A stretch of DNA of 64,000 nucleotides from SZUA-318 sp964412015 (GTDB lineage Bacteria; Gemmatimonadota; Gemmatimonadetes; Longimicrobiales; Gaopeijiaceae): contig CAYPMO010000004.1 of assembly GCA_964412015.1 (NCBI GenBank), forward strand, positions 1 to 64,000, read 5' to 3'. Below the pieces are notes generated by a model that saw only the letters and a program-made list of their open reading frames with translations, ran no database searches and was not told the origin of the DNA. A program made the position numbers and the translations under genes. This document shows, one piece after another, positions 8,889 through 18,508 of this stretch (positions are counted from its first letter, which is position 1; every line of letters begins with the position of its first letter).

Positions 8889-10133
8889 GTGTCCAAGGAC
8901 AAGAAGGTGGTTCTGGCCTACAGCGGCGGTCTCGACACGGCCTGCATCCTCAAGTTCCTCCTCCAGAAGGGTCACGACATCGTGGCGTACGTCGCCGATG
9001 TCGGCCAGCAGGAGGACTTCGATCTCATCGCCGAGCGGGCCCGCGCCACCGGAGCGAGCAAGGTCTACGTGGAGGACCTCAGGCGCGCGTTCGTCACCGA
9101 GTTCATCTTCCCGGCCATCGCCGGAAACGCCGTGTACGAGAACCGCTATCTACTGGGTACGTCCCTCGCCCGGCCGGTCATCGCGCGCAGACAGGTGGAG
9201 ATCGCGCTCAAGGAGAAGGCGGTCGCCGTCGCGCACGGCGCGACCGGCAAGGGAAACGATCAGGTACGGTTCGAGCTCGCCTTCGCGGCGCTGGCTCCGC
9301 AGCTCGAGGTCATCTCGCCCTGGAAGGACCGGGAGTTCCTGGGTCGCTTCCAGGGCCGCTCGGACTTGCTGGCGTTCGCCGAGGAGCACGGGATCCCCGT
9401 GGAGGCCACCGCCGACAAGCCGTACTCGAGCGACGAGAACCTCATGCACCGCTCGTACGAGGCCGGCCTGCTCGAGGACCCCGCGGCCGGGCCGCCCAAG
9501 GACATGTTCAAGCTCACGCGCGCGCTCGAGGACACGCCCGACGAGCCCACCGACCTGGTGATCCATTTCCGCGACTCCGCCCCCGTCAAGGTCGTGGGCG
9601 AGAGTGAGGGCGTCGAGCTCACCGACCCCGTGGACTTGTTCCTCTACCTCAACGATGTGGGTGGGATGCACGGCGTCGGGCGCGTGGACATGGTCGAGAA
9701 CCGCTTCGTGGGAATCAAGTCGCGGGGGGTCTATGAGACCCCGGGCGGCACGGTGCTGCACGCCGCGCTCCGCGACCTGGAGGGGATCGCCATGGACCGC
9801 GAGGTCCTCCGACTGCGTGACATGCTCTCTCCGCGGTTCGCCGAGATCATCTACAACGGGTTCTGGTTCTCACCGGAGATGGACTTCATCCAGGCCGCGT
9901 TCCGCCAATCGGAAAAGCTCATCACCGGCGAGGTCCACGTCCGCCTCTTCAAGGGCAACGTGACCATCCTGGGCCGGCACTCCACGAGCTCGCTCTACGA
10001 CCAGGCGCTCTCGTCCATGGACCAGGCCGGCGGTTACGACCAGGAGGACGCACGCGGGTTCATCCGCATCAACGGGCTGCGCCTACGTGCCCACAAGCTG
10101 ATCATCACGGCGGCGGGAGAGGACGAGGCGTAG
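8889..10133 (+). CDS. argG: argininosuccinate synthase
   Basis: A 414-residue cytosolic enzyme that joins citrulline and aspartate with ATP, the seventh step of arginine synthesis. The P-loop-like AYSGGLDTA motif lies at the N-terminus, HGATGKGNDQVRFE is the second nucleotide-binding signature, and YSSDENLMHRSYEAG and GRVDMVENRFVGIKSRG are further family blocks. I prefer the GTG at 8889: GGAG lies six bases ahead and the protein then begins directly with SKDKKVVLAYSGG. An ATG at 8868 would add seven residues. It stands alone; no other arginine gene is nearby. A hairpin follows. Confidence 0.95.
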   Translation: MSKDKKVVLAYSGGLDTACILKFLLQKGHDIVAYVADVGQQEDFDLIAERARATGASKVYVEDLRRAFVTEFIFPAIAGNAVYENRYLLGTSLARPVIARRQVEIALKEKAVAVAHGATGKGNDQVRFELAFAALAPQLEVISPWKDREFLGRFQGRSDLLAFAEEHGIPVEATADKPYSSDENLMHRSYEAGLLEDPAAGPPKDMFKLTRALEDTPDEPTDLVIHFRDSAPVKVVGESEGVELTDPVDLFLYLNDVGGMHGVGRVDMVENRFVGIKSRGVYETPGGTVLHAALRDLEGIAMDREVLRLRDMLSPRFAEIIYNGFWFSPEMDFIQAAFRQSEKLITGEVHVRLFKGNVTILGRHSTSSLYDQALSSMDQAGGYDQEDARGFIRINGLRLRAHKLIITAAGEDEA

Positions 10134-10162
10134 CCGAGAGCGATCGCGGCCGCCGACATGAA

Positions 10163-10188
10163 GCGCGCGGGTGGGCTCCGCCGCGCGC
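10163..10188 (+). terminator. GC-rich hairpin after argG
   Basis: Arms GCGCGCGG / CCGCGCGC with a 10-base loop, 30 bases past the argG stop. No U tract. Confidence 0.4.
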
Positions 10189-10264
10189 CGGGAGGCTTCC
10201 GGCGGCGGATTTCCACCCGTACGTTGCAGACGCATGTCACCCTCCCCCGGCCCATGGAGGCCAT

Positions 10265-11218
10265 ATGGCCCGTATCGCCCCCACGCCCATCGTTCGTCCC
10301 CATCGCTCCGTCGTATCCGCCGCGGTCACGCTAGTCCTCGCGGCTTGCGGCGGCGGAGAGCCTGCCGAACAGACACCCGCCGCGGGCACCGCCGCGACCG
10401 ACATCGTGATCGCCGACGTCGGCTTCTCCACCCCGGAGTCCGTCCTCCACGACGCCGACTCCGACGTCTACCTCGTGTCCAACATCAACGGGACCCCGCT
10501 CGAGAAGGACGGGAACGGGTTCATCTCGCGCGTGTCTCCCGACGGCACCGTGCTCGCGCTGAAATGGATCGAGGGCGGGGTCCAGGGCGCCACGCTCAAT
10601 GCCCCCAAAGGAATGGCGATCCAGGACGGCGTCCTTTACGTGGCCGACATCGACTGCATCCGGAAGTTCGACGCGGCCACCGGCATGCCCGCCGGGGAGA
10701 TCTGCCCGGAGGGCGCCACGTTCCTCAACGATGTCGCGGCCGGAGGTGACGGGACGATCGTCTTCACCGACTCCGGGTTCGAGGCCGGACCCGATGGCTT
10801 CGTCTCTTCCGGTACCGATGCGGTCTACCGGCTGACTGCGGCCGACGACCGGATCGGGGTCGTCGCGATGGACAGCACGCTCGGCGGGCCCAACGGGGTT
10901 GCCGTGGCGAGCGGGGAAATCACCGTCGTAACGTTCGGCAGCGGTGAGGCGTACCGGCTCGACGCCGCAGGCGGGCGCTCGGCGGTGCTGCCTGCCAGCC
11001 AGCGGCAGCTCGACGGCATCGCGGTGCTCCCTGATGGTGGGCTCCTCATCTCGAGCTGGGGCGACCGCTGCGTGTACCGCCTCGGGCCCGACGGCGTCAT
11101 GACCAAGGCCGTCAAGGACGTGGAGGCACCCGCCGACATCGGCTACGATGCCGGCCGGAACCGAGTGCTGGTCCCGCTCTTCAACACCAACCAGGTGGTC
11201 CTGCACCCGCTCGGCTGA
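10265..11218 (+). CDS. SMP-30/gluconolactonase-like beta-propeller lipoprotein
   Basis: A 317-residue lipoprotein: the hydrophobic stretch VVSAAVTLVLAAC ends in a lipobox, then a short low-complexity linker. The body is a six-bladed propeller of SMP-30/NHL type, with repeated blocks such as TPESVLHDADSDVYLVSNI, NAPKGMAIQDGVLYVADID, GGPNGVAVASGEITVVTFG and LDGIAVLPDGGLLISSWG. Related proteins are sugar lactonases or plain ligand-binding propellers; the metal-binding Glu and Asn of true gluconolactonases are not clearly placed, so binding rather than catalysis is possible. It sits in the envelope, facing the periplasm. Convergent to the ACT gene. Confidence 0.8.
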   Translation: MARIAPTPIVRPHRSVVSAAVTLVLAACGGGEPAEQTPAAGTAATDIVIADVGFSTPESVLHDADSDVYLVSNINGTPLEKDGNGFISRVSPDGTVLALKWIEGGVQGATLNAPKGMAIQDGVLYVADIDCIRKFDAATGMPAGEICPEGATFLNDVAAGGDGTIVFTDSGFEAGPDGFVSSGTDAVYRLTAADDRIGVVAMDSTLGGPNGVAVASGEITVVTFGSGEAYRLDAAGGRSAVLPASQRQLDGIAVLPDGGLLISSWGDRCVYRLGPDGVMTKAVKDVEAPADIGYDAGRNRVLVPLFNTNQVVLHPLG

Positions 11219-11223
11219 ACGTG

Positions 11224-11241
11224 CGGTCCGGCCCCGGACCG
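11224..11241. terminator. palindromic GC hairpin between convergent genes
   Basis: CGGTCCGG and CCGGACCG separated by two bases, lying six bases behind one stop and about 30 before the other. It could end transcription from both sides. Confidence 0.4.
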
Positions 11242-11269
11242 GCTCCAGGGCCTCGGGACCGGATGCGGC

Positions 11270-11683
11270 TCATACCTCCAGAACCTGCGCGGCCCGCTCG
11301 AACTCCGAGGGCCGCACATGGAGGACGTAGCCGAAGCGCCCGCCGCCTCCGCTCACCCCCGTGGCGGCGTAGACGTTGACCCCCGCTTCGTACAGGCGCC
11401 TGTGGATGCCCACCAGCGCACCGGGCGCGTCCTCTCCCTGCACCAGGAATGCCTGGTGGGGCCCGTCGACGGTGAACCCCGCGCGCTCGCTCTGGCTGGT
11501 GAAGTGGGACGTGTCGGAGGGGAAGATCGTGAGCTGGGTCTGGTGGAGCCCCATGGGAATGACCGTAAAGGCCATGAGGTTCACGCCCAGATCGGCCAGT
11601 GCGGTGAGAAAGCGGAGCGCCTCGCCGGGGCGGTCGTGGACGGTGGCGTAGAAGTACTCGACCCGCCGGATCTGGTGGGCCAT
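11270..11683 (-). CDS. ACT-domain-like protein
   Basis: A 137-residue protein built of two ACT-like ligand-binding halves: RRVEYFYATVHDRPGEALRFLTALADLGVNLMAF and HQAFLVQGEDAPGALVGIHRRLYEAGVNVYAATGV. Both show the beta-alpha-beta pattern with the D-x-P-G-E/A-L turn that binds amino acids. There is no catalytic domain, so it may be a free-standing sensor or regulator. The ATG at 11683 is preceded by GGAGG at five bases; a longer start lacks this support. It stands alone between a convergent lipoprotein gene and a divergent TPR-like gene. Target and ligand unknown. Confidence 0.8.
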   Translation of the reverse strand: MAHQIRRVEYFYATVHDRPGEALRFLTALADLGVNLMAFTVIPMGLHQTQLTIFPSDTSHFTSQSERAGFTVDGPHQAFLVQGEDAPGALVGIHRRLYEAGVNVYAATGVSGGGGRFGYVLHVRPSEFERAAQVLEV

Positions 11684-11900
11684 GGACACCTCCGGGTTGG
11701 GATCCATGCACCTCTACGCATCAGTACCCGGAGGTTGTCGAGGGGCTCCCGTCTCGGAGGCCGCGGCCACCACACCCCCTGGCAGATTGCGACGGTACCT
11801 CGGTGCCGGGGCCCGGCAAAGCTGTTCGGCCGGCTTTCGTGACTCCTGGCCACACCTCGCCTTTCGCCGCCGGCACGCGCCTTGCGGTGAGACGGATGCC

Positions 11901-12497
11901 ATGAAACGCCGCGAGATCGTGCCCATCGCCCTGCTGGCGCTCATCCTCGTGCCGCCCACGCTGAAGCTGGTGCGCAAGGAGCCGCCGCCCCCGGTCGCCC
12001 AACTGCCGCCGCCGCCCGAGCCCGCTCGGACCGTGCCTCCGGCAACGGCTCGCGCGTGGTTCGATACCGTGCGCGCGCGTTGCACGTCGGCCGACGCCCG
12101 TCTGGCCACCGATCTCAACCCCCCCCCGGCGGACGCGGAGGGCGTCGGATACAAGGCGGCATGCTACGCGCTCGCCGGCGAGATCCCGACGGCGCGCTCG
12201 CTCCTCCTGGCCCTGCCGGAGGAGGAGAGGCCCGACGGCGTCGGGCCCGTCCGCGACGTCGCGCAGGAGCTGTCCATGCAGGAGCGTCACGACCTGGCCG
12301 GCCCCCTCGCGGAATTGGTCCTCGAGTTCTGGCCCGACGACGAGGCGGCGCTCTACCAGGCGGGATTCGGACGGTGGGTCTCGGGGGACCGCATCGGCGC
12401 GCGGGCCTATCTCGAGCGATTCCTCGAGCGCCACCCGGCCGACGACGAGTGGGCGGAGAAGGCGCGAGAGGTGCTCCGTCAGGCCGACGAGTTCTAG
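11901..12497 (+). CDS. membrane-anchored TPR-like protein
   Basis: A 198-residue protein. Residues 5-22 (EIVPIALLALILVPPTLK) form one N-terminal membrane anchor, followed by a proline-rich linker and a soluble helical part. The helices read like degenerate tetratricopeptide units (YKAACYALAGEIPTARSLLLAL, AALYQAGFGRWVSGDRIGARAYLERFLERHP). Such proteins usually scaffold envelope complexes. No specific family is recognised. It is probably monocistronic; the next gene starts 97 bases downstream on the same strand. Confidence 0.65.
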   Translation: MKRREIVPIALLALILVPPTLKLVRKEPPPPVAQLPPPPEPARTVPPATARAWFDTVRARCTSADARLATDLNPPPADAEGVGYKAACYALAGEIPTARSLLLALPEEERPDGVGPVRDVAQELSMQERHDLAGPLAELVLEFWPDDEAALYQAGFGRWVSGDRIGARAYLERFLERHPADDEWAEKAREVLRQADEF

Positions 12498-12593
12498 CAG
12501 GTCCCGGATCGCGCCCGGTCGCATTGCACGCGGCCGGACGGACTCCTAGTCTCCCAGGATCCTCTCGAACGACCTTCCTCGGGGGTCCGTCCC

Positions 12594-15500
12594 ATGCTAC
12601 GCTCCGCCCCTGCGGCCGCGGCCGCCACGTTCGCTCTCGCCCTGCTCGCCTCCCTGCCGCGGCACGGCACCGCCCAGGGCACCCGCTTCCTCCGCCAGCC
12701 GTCGGTCGGCCCCGACGCGATCGCGTTCGTCCACGCCAACGACGTCTGGGTCGTCGGCCGGGACGGCGGGCAGGCCCGACGCCTGACGTCCGACGATGGC
12801 GCGGAGACCGAACCCGCGTTCAGCCCCGACGGGCGGTGGATCGCGTTCACGGGCGAGTACGGCGGCAACCAGGATGTGTACGTCGTGGCCGCGGCGGGCG
12901 GGCAGCCCAGGCGCCTCACGTGGCATCCGGGCGCGGACATCGTCCAGGGCTGGACGCCCGACGGCAGAATCATCTTCCAGTCGGGGCGCGAGGGCGTGCC
13001 CACGCGGCTGACCCGGTTCCATACGGTGCCGCTGACCGGGGGCTTCCCCACACCACTCCCCGTGCACCAGGCGTACCGGGGTGAGATGAGCGACGACGGG
13101 CGCATGCTCGCCTACCAGGAGATCGGCTACTGGGACCCCGAGTGGCGCAACTACCGGGGCGGGCAGGCCCAACCGGTCCGCGTCGTGGACCTCGACGGCC
13201 TCGTTCTCGACACGCCTCCGTGGGACGGCGAGCGCCAGATGGATCCGACGTGGATGGACGGCGTCGTCTACTACATGTCGGAGCGTGATTGGGCCTCGAA
13301 CGTGTGGTCGTACGATCCGCGCACGAAGCAGGAGAAGCAGCTGACGTTCCACGCCGACTTCGACGTGAAGAGCCTCGATGCGGGCCACGGCGTGGTGGTG
13401 TACGAGCAGGCAGGCTACCTGCACGAGGTGAACCCGGCGACGGGCGCGAGCCGTGGGCTCGTGATCCAGGCCCGGGGTGACCAGAACTGGGCACGGACCC
13501 GTTGGGAGGACGTCTCCACCAACCAGCTCTCGAACCCACGCCTGTCCCCGACCGGCAAGCGCGCCCTGTTCGAGCACCGTGGCGACATCTTCACGGTTCC
13601 GGCGGAGTCCGGGTCGTGGCGCAACCTCACGTCCTCGTCCGGCGTGGCGGACCGCTATCCCGTCTGGTCCCCGGACGGCGAGCAGATCGCCTGGTTCAAC
13701 GACGACGGAGGCGAGTACGGGCTGGTCATCGCCGACCAGGAGGGCAACAACCGGCGCCGCCTCGCCATTCCCGGCAACACGTTCTACTACACGCCCGCCT
13801 GGTCGCCCGACGGAACGAAGATCGCGTTCACAGATACCGACTTCCGGGTGCGGATCGTCGAGCTCGCCTCCGGCCGCGTCACCGACGTGGACGGGGAGGA
13901 CTACGCCGATCCGCGCCGGAGCATCGACCCGGTGTGGTCGCCGGACTCGCGTTGGATCGCCTACACCAAGCGCCTGGGGAGCATGTTCCGGGCGGTGATG
14001 GTGCACGACACGCGCACGGGCGAGACGCACCGGCTCACCGACGGTATGGCCGACGCGATCACCCCCGTGTGGGACGCGTCGGGGAAGTACCTCTACTTCC
14101 TGGCCTCCACCGACTTCGCCCTCAACTCGGCGTGGCTCGACATGACGGCCTACGACCGGCCGGTCACCCGGGCGCTCTACGTGGCGATCCTGAAGCAAGG
14201 TGAGCCTTCACCTTTCCTCCCGAAGAGCGACGAGGAAGGGCAGGCCGCCGAGGGTGCCGACACGATCGGCGCCCAGGCCGGCACGCGAGCCACCGGGGAC
14301 CAGGGCGGAGCGTCGCGGGCCACGCCTCCGCCCGATGTCGTGATCGACTTCGACGGCATCGCCTCGCGCATCGTGAGCGCGCCCGAGCTTCCCGTGCGGA
14401 GCTACCAGGGCCTCGTCGAGGGGCCGGAAGGTATGGTCTTCGTGGCGGAGTCCGTGCCCAACGAGCAGGGTTACACGCTGCATCGCTACAGCCTCGAGGA
14501 CAGGAAGCCCACCGAGTTCACGAAGGGCGTGAACGTGGCCACGGTGTCCCACGATCGGAAGAAGATCCTGTGGCGCTCGGGCCCGAACTGGACGATCGCG
14601 GACGCCGGCGGGGCGCCGCCCAGGGCGGGCGAAGAGCGGCTGACGTTGAACCTGCGGGTGCGTATCGAGCCCAAGGCCGAGTGGGCGCAGATGCTGCGCG
14701 ACGGATGGCGCTTCATGCGCGACTTCCTGTACGTGGACAACGCGCACGGTGCGCCGTGGGACGACGTCTGGACTTGGTACTCCGGCTGGCTCCCCGACGT
14801 CGAGCACCGCTCGGACTTCAATCAGCTCCTGGACATGGTCTCGGGCGAGATCGCCGTGGGGCATTCCTACGTGCGCGGGGGCGATTACCCCGAGCTCGAC
14901 AACCCGCGTACGGGACTCCTGGGGGTGGACCTGGAGGAGGCTGACGGAGGCTACCGCATCACGAGGATCTACACCGGCGAGAGCTGGAACCCGGGCCTCG
15001 TGGGACCGCTCGGACAGCCCGGCATGAACGTGGAGGAGGGTGACTTCCTGGTGGCGATCCAGGGCACGCCGCTGTCGCCTCCCACCAACCCCTACGAGCT
15101 CCTCGAGGGCACGGCCGGACGGACCATCACGGTGAAGGTCAACAGCCGGCCGGGCCTCGAGGGCGCGCGCGAGCTCGTGGTGGAGCCCGTGTCGAGCGAA
15201 GGTCAGCTCCGGACGTGGGCGTGGATCGAAGGCAACCGGAAGAAGGTGGACCAGATGAGCGGAGGCCGTCTGGCCTACGTCTACCTGCCCAATACCGGCC
15301 AGGGCGGCTACACCTACTTCAATCGGATGTACTTCGCGCAGCAGGACCGGAAGGGTGCGGTGCTGGACGAGCGCAACAACGGCGGCGGCTCGGCAGCGGA
15401 CTATATCATCGAGGTTCTCGACCGCGAGCTCACCGGGTACTTCAACTCGCGCACCCCGTCGCACAAGGTCTTCACGCAGCCCATGGCCGCGCTCTGGGGC

Positions 15501-15902
15501 CCCAAGGTCATGATCATCAACGAGCGCGCGGGCTCGGGCGGCGACCTCATGCCCTACCTCTTCCGCTTCCACGAGATCGGGCCCCTGGTCGGCAAGAAGA
15601 CCTGGGGCGGCCTGGTCCACACTGCCGACACGCCGCCGCTTCTCGACGGGGGACGCTTCGTCGCGCCGCGCGGCGGGTTCTTCAACGTGGACGGCGAGTG
15701 GGACGTGGAGGGCCTGGGCATCGCTCCGGACATCGACGTCATGAACGCGCCGAAGGACGTGGCGGCGGGCAGGGACCCGCAGCTCGAGGCCGCCGTGACC
15801 GAGGCGCTCCGTCTGCTCCAGACCCAGGGCGTGGAGTTGAAGGCCGAGCCCGCGCCTCCGGTGCGGTATCGACGGCCGGCTCGAACGGGCGGAGGGAGCT
15901 GA
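12594..15902 (+). CDS. tricorn-like S41 family protease
   Basis: A 1102-residue exported protease. After a signal peptide (to about residue 27) come two beta-propellers with WD40/TolB-like repeats (for example TEPAFSPDGRWIAFTGEYGG and DRYPVWSPDGEQIAWFNDDGG), roughly residues 35-600. Then follow the tricorn C1 helical part with the His region FLYVDNAHGAPWDDVW (near 710), a PDZ domain (about 770-855) and the S41 core with ERNNGGGSAADYIIEV and the nucleophile Ser981 in NERAGSGGD. Tricorn proteins cut peptides that enter through the propeller. The signal sequence puts this one in the periplasm or outside, unlike archaeal tricorn. A stem-loop lies behind the stop. Confidence 0.92.
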   Translation: MLRSAPAAAAATFALALLASLPRHGTAQGTRFLRQPSVGPDAIAFVHANDVWVVGRDGGQARRLTSDDGAETEPAFSPDGRWIAFTGEYGGNQDVYVVAAAGGQPRRLTWHPGADIVQGWTPDGRIIFQSGREGVPTRLTRFHTVPLTGGFPTPLPVHQAYRGEMSDDGRMLAYQEIGYWDPEWRNYRGGQAQPVRVVDLDGLVLDTPPWDGERQMDPTWMDGVVYYMSERDWASNVWSYDPRTKQEKQLTFHADFDVKSLDAGHGVVVYEQAGYLHEVNPATGASRGLVIQARGDQNWARTRWEDVSTNQLSNPRLSPTGKRALFEHRGDIFTVPAESGSWRNLTSSSGVADRYPVWSPDGEQIAWFNDDGGEYGLVIADQEGNNRRRLAIPGNTFYYTPAWSPDGTKIAFTDTDFRVRIVELASGRVTDVDGEDYADPRRSIDPVWSPDSRWIAYTKRLGSMFRAVMVHDTRTGETHRLTDGMADAITPVWDASGKYLYFLASTDFALNSAWLDMTAYDRPVTRALYVAILKQGEPSPFLPKSDEEGQAAEGADTIGAQAGTRATGDQGGASRATPPPDVVIDFDGIASRIVSAPELPVRSYQGLVEGPEGMVFVAESVPNEQGYTLHRYSLEDRKPTEFTKGVNVATVSHDRKKILWRSGPNWTIADAGGAPPRAGEERLTLNLRVRIEPKAEWAQMLRDGWRFMRDFLYVDNAHGAPWDDVWTWYSGWLPDVEHRSDFNQLLDMVSGEIAVGHSYVRGGDYPELDNPRTGLLGVDLEEADGGYRITRIYTGESWNPGLVGPLGQPGMNVEEGDFLVAIQGTPLSPPTNPYELLEGTAGRTITVKVNSRPGLEGARELVVEPVSSEGQLRTWAWIEGNRKKVDQMSGGRLAYVYLPNTGQGGYTYFNRMYFAQQDRKGAVLDERNNGGGSAADYIIEVLDRELTGYFNSRTPSHKVFTQPMAALWGPKVMIINERAGSGGDLMPYLFRFHEIGPLVGKKTWGGLVHTADTPPLLDGGRFVAPRGGFFNVDGEWDVEGLGIAPDIDVMNAPKDVAAGRDPQLEAAVTEALRLLQTQGVELKAEPAPPVRYRRPARTGGGS

Positions 15903-15943
15903 GCGGTCGCTGACGCAGGCGTCTGAATCGTACGCGCTCGGGC

Positions 15944-15967
15944 GCGGCGCCGGATGTGCGGCGCCGC
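15944..15967. terminator. stem-loop between convergent genes
   Basis: Arms GCGGCGCC / GGCGCCGC with an 8-base loop, directly against the stop codon of the symporter gene and 42 bases behind the protease stop. It could serve both directions. Confidence 0.45.
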
Positions 15968-17401
15968 CTACGCACGGATCAGCCGTTCGACCCGGCTCAC
16001 CCCGAGCAGCGCGATCAGGGAGACGATGACCGGAAGGATGCTCCCGTAGCGGGGTCCCAGGCATGTCTCGAGGAGAGCGGTTCCACCTTGCCCGAGGAGC
16101 GCCGCGAGCGGTGCGCCCCGCCCGACCTCTCCCAGAAGCGCCGCGATGCCTCCGAGCAGCACGGCCGAGAGCGCACCCGTAGACGTGATCCCCAGACGCT
16201 CCCGCCAGAAGCTCGCCAGCGTGGGGAGACCCACGCCTCCGGCGAAGATCGTGTAGGCCAACAGGAGAGACGCGATGATCTCCCGACGGGTCGCCGCGAT
16301 CGCCCACGCGATCCCTCCCACCAGAAAGAGGAGGCCCCTGGTGAGGCGTAGCTCTCGTTCCCGGGACGAGTGGCCCAGAGGGCTCACGACGTTGAGGGAG
16401 AGGATGGTCGAGGCCGAGAGGAGGGTCGTGTCGGCCGATGACATGAACGCCGCGAGGAAGCCGACCGTGATCAGCCCACGGAGCCCCGGCGGAGCGAGCT
16501 CCCGGATCGCCGCGGGGAGTCCGCTCTCGGCCGGAAGCCCAGGGAGGACGACGTGGATGAAGAGCCCCAGGAGCGCGAGAAGGAGCGAGACCGGGATGAC
16601 GATCCCCGCCGCCAGAAGGGAAGCGTTTCTCGCCGTCGCTTCGTCCCGGGCCGAGAGGGTGCGGGAATAGATGTCGGGACCGGCGAGATACGGCAGGCCG
16701 AGTACCAGGCCATAATAGGCCAGGAGCTCATACCACCCGAAGCGCGACGAGACGGGGAACGCCAGGAGGTCCGGGTCCATCCCGGCGAACCCTCCCCGGC
16801 CGGGCACGGCCCCCAGGACGAGGGCGAGCGCCGTCAGCAGGGCGCCCGCGAAGAGCGCGAGCTGCCACGAGTCGGTCCGGATGACCGAGATCTGCCCTCC
16901 CCAGAACGAGTATGCGACGAAGACCGCCGACACGATCGCCAGCGCCCCCTGGAAGGGGAGCTGGAAGACGCTCTCGAGGAGGAGGGCCGCCGCTACCATC
17001 TGCGCCGCGACCACGCCACACCAGGCCAGAGCGATGAGGAGCGCTCCGGGGACCGCGACGCTGGACCCATAGGCCCTTCTCAGGATGTCGGGCAGCGTGT
17101 AGACCTCCAGGTTCCTGACCTGCGGTGCCACGAAGAGGGCGAACGGCACGAGGACGACTCCACCCACGAGGGCCCACCACGCTCCGGTGAGTCCCCTGGC
17201 GTACCCGAGCCCGACGATCCCCACGGTGGAGGAGGCGCCGAAGATGGTGCCCACCAAGGAAGCGGAGAGGGGCAACGCACCATACCGGCGCTCCGCCACC
17301 CAGTAGGCATCGGGAGATCCCTGCCGGGACCGCCAGCCGACCCACAGCATCCCGCCGAGGTAGAACCCTACGAGGGCCAGGTCGATCATCTGCGAAGTCA
17401 C
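15968..17401 (-). CDS. sodium:solute symporter family protein
   Basis: A 477-residue inner membrane transporter of the SSS family with about 13 hydrophobic helices. The N-terminus (LALVGFYLGGMLWVGWRSRQGSPDAYWVAERRYGALPLSASLVGTIFGASSTVG is the segment by position 6-60) has the usual discontinuous first helix, and GWYELLAYYGLVLGLPYLAGPDIYSR and the AFMSSADTTLLSAS segment correspond to the Na+-site helices. The substrate (sugar, amino acid, carboxylate) cannot be read. It is divergent from the biotin ligase and Oad-type pump genes with only 75 bases between the starts, so the promoters share this space. Confidence 0.88.
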   Translation of the reverse strand: MTSQMIDLALVGFYLGGMLWVGWRSRQGSPDAYWVAERRYGALPLSASLVGTIFGASSTVGIVGLGYARGLTGAWWALVGGVVLVPFALFVAPQVRNLEVYTLPDILRRAYGSSVAVPGALLIALAWCGVVAAQMVAAALLLESVFQLPFQGALAIVSAVFVAYSFWGGQISVIRTDSWQLALFAGALLTALALVLGAVPGRGGFAGMDPDLLAFPVSSRFGWYELLAYYGLVLGLPYLAGPDIYSRTLSARDEATARNASLLAAGIVIPVSLLLALLGLFIHVVLPGLPAESGLPAAIRELAPPGLRGLITVGFLAAFMSSADTTLLSASTILSLNVVSPLGHSSRERELRLTRGLLFLVGGIAWAIAATRREIIASLLLAYTIFAGGVGLPTLASFWRERLGITSTGALSAVLLGGIAALLGEVGRGAPLAALLGQGGTALLETCLGPRYGSILPVIVSLIALLGVSRVERLIRA

Positions 17402-17476
17402 TCCGTCGTCAGTTGATGCCGGCAGGATAACCCGTTAGTCTACCGATGCCTGCCCAGGACTCGGCGCCGACGTGCC

Positions 17477-18493
17477 GTGAAGGTATATACCGACTCGCCC
17501 TCCTTCGCCGCAGCGATTCTGTCCAGGGACGTCGCCGGGCGCCTTGCGCCCCTGGACGCTCCCCATGCCGACGCTGTTGCCCTGATCGAAGCCCTCTTCG
17601 CGGAGGGCGGCACGATCTGGCACGTGGCCGCGGGCGGTGGCCCCTGGAGGCAGCTCTTCCTCTCGGAGTTCTCCACCGGCTCCCAGTATGACGAGCTCAT
17701 CGGGCTGGCCCGAGCGCGACATACCTTGCCCGACCACGTGGCGGCCGTGGCGGGGTCGGGGCTCGCGTTCCACGGGTTCAAGGGGCGCTCCTGGGCCGCG
17801 ATCCCGGGCAACGTCCATCTTTCCGTGCACCTCGCTCCGGAGCGTGTCATCGAACGCTTCGAGGTGGCCTTCACCGTCCTCGCTGCTCTCTCCGTGGTGG
17901 ACGCCGTGGACACCGTCCCGGGCCTGCAGGGACGAGCTGGGATCAAGTGGGTGAACGACATCCTGGTGGACGGGGCCAAGGTAGCGGGAATCCTGGCCTA
18001 CACGCAGGCACGCGACACGACCGTCGCCTCGGTCGTCCTGGGCATCGGCGTCAATGTGGAAGCGACACCCGTGGTGGACCGTAATCCGTTCGCGCCCGCC
18101 GTGGCGTGTCTCCGGGAGTCGACCCTCGTGCCGGGCGCGCACGAGCGCGTCGGTCACGCGGTGCGGCAGGGTCCGCTGCTCGAGGCGCTCCTGGAATCGC
18201 TGGAGCGCAACTACCGCCTGCTCCTGGCCGAGGGGTTCCGCCCTCTCTTGGATCGCTACCGGGAGCGGTCCCTCGTGGTGGGACGTGAGGTCACCGTCTG
18301 CCCCGAGGAACCGGAGTGGGATCCGACGGTGTTGGCCGAGGGCCGTGTCGTCAGGCTGGGCGACAGGCTGGAACTGTACCTCGAAGGGCGGCAGGAACCG
18401 GTTCAGAGGGGACGAATCGTGCTGGATCGGCCGATCGCGACGGCCGGGTCCGCCGCCGGTCACGTGCGGGAAACACCTCCAACCGACACCTGA
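17477..18493 (+). CDS. birA: biotin--protein ligase (BirA-type, no DNA-binding domain)
   Basis: A 338-residue ligase that activates biotin as biotinyl-AMP and transfers it to the lysine of a carrier domain. The catalytic loop is HGFKGRSWAAIPGNVHLS (99-116), a divergent form of the usual GRGR-x-G-R-x-W motif. KWVNDILVDGAKVAGIL (157-173) is the conserved strand-loop. There is no N-terminal winged helix, but about 60 residues of unusual N-terminal extension. It starts with GTG. It stands at the head of the decarboxylase operon, so its target is very probably the biotin domain encoded 1.2 kb downstream. Confidence 0.85.
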   Translation: MKVYTDSPSFAAAILSRDVAGRLAPLDAPHADAVALIEALFAEGGTIWHVAAGGGPWRQLFLSEFSTGSQYDELIGLARARHTLPDHVAAVAGSGLAFHGFKGRSWAAIPGNVHLSVHLAPERVIERFEVAFTVLAALSVVDAVDTVPGLQGRAGIKWVNDILVDGAKVAGILAYTQARDTTVASVVLGIGVNVEATPVVDRNPFAPAVACLRESTLVPGAHERVGHAVRQGPLLEALLESLERNYRLLLAEGFRPLLDRYRERSLVVGREVTVCPEEPEWDPTVLAEGRVVRLGDRLELYLEGRQEPVQRGRIVLDRPIATAGSAAGHVRETPPTDT

Positions 18494-18508
18494 GCAAGGG
18501 AGAACGGC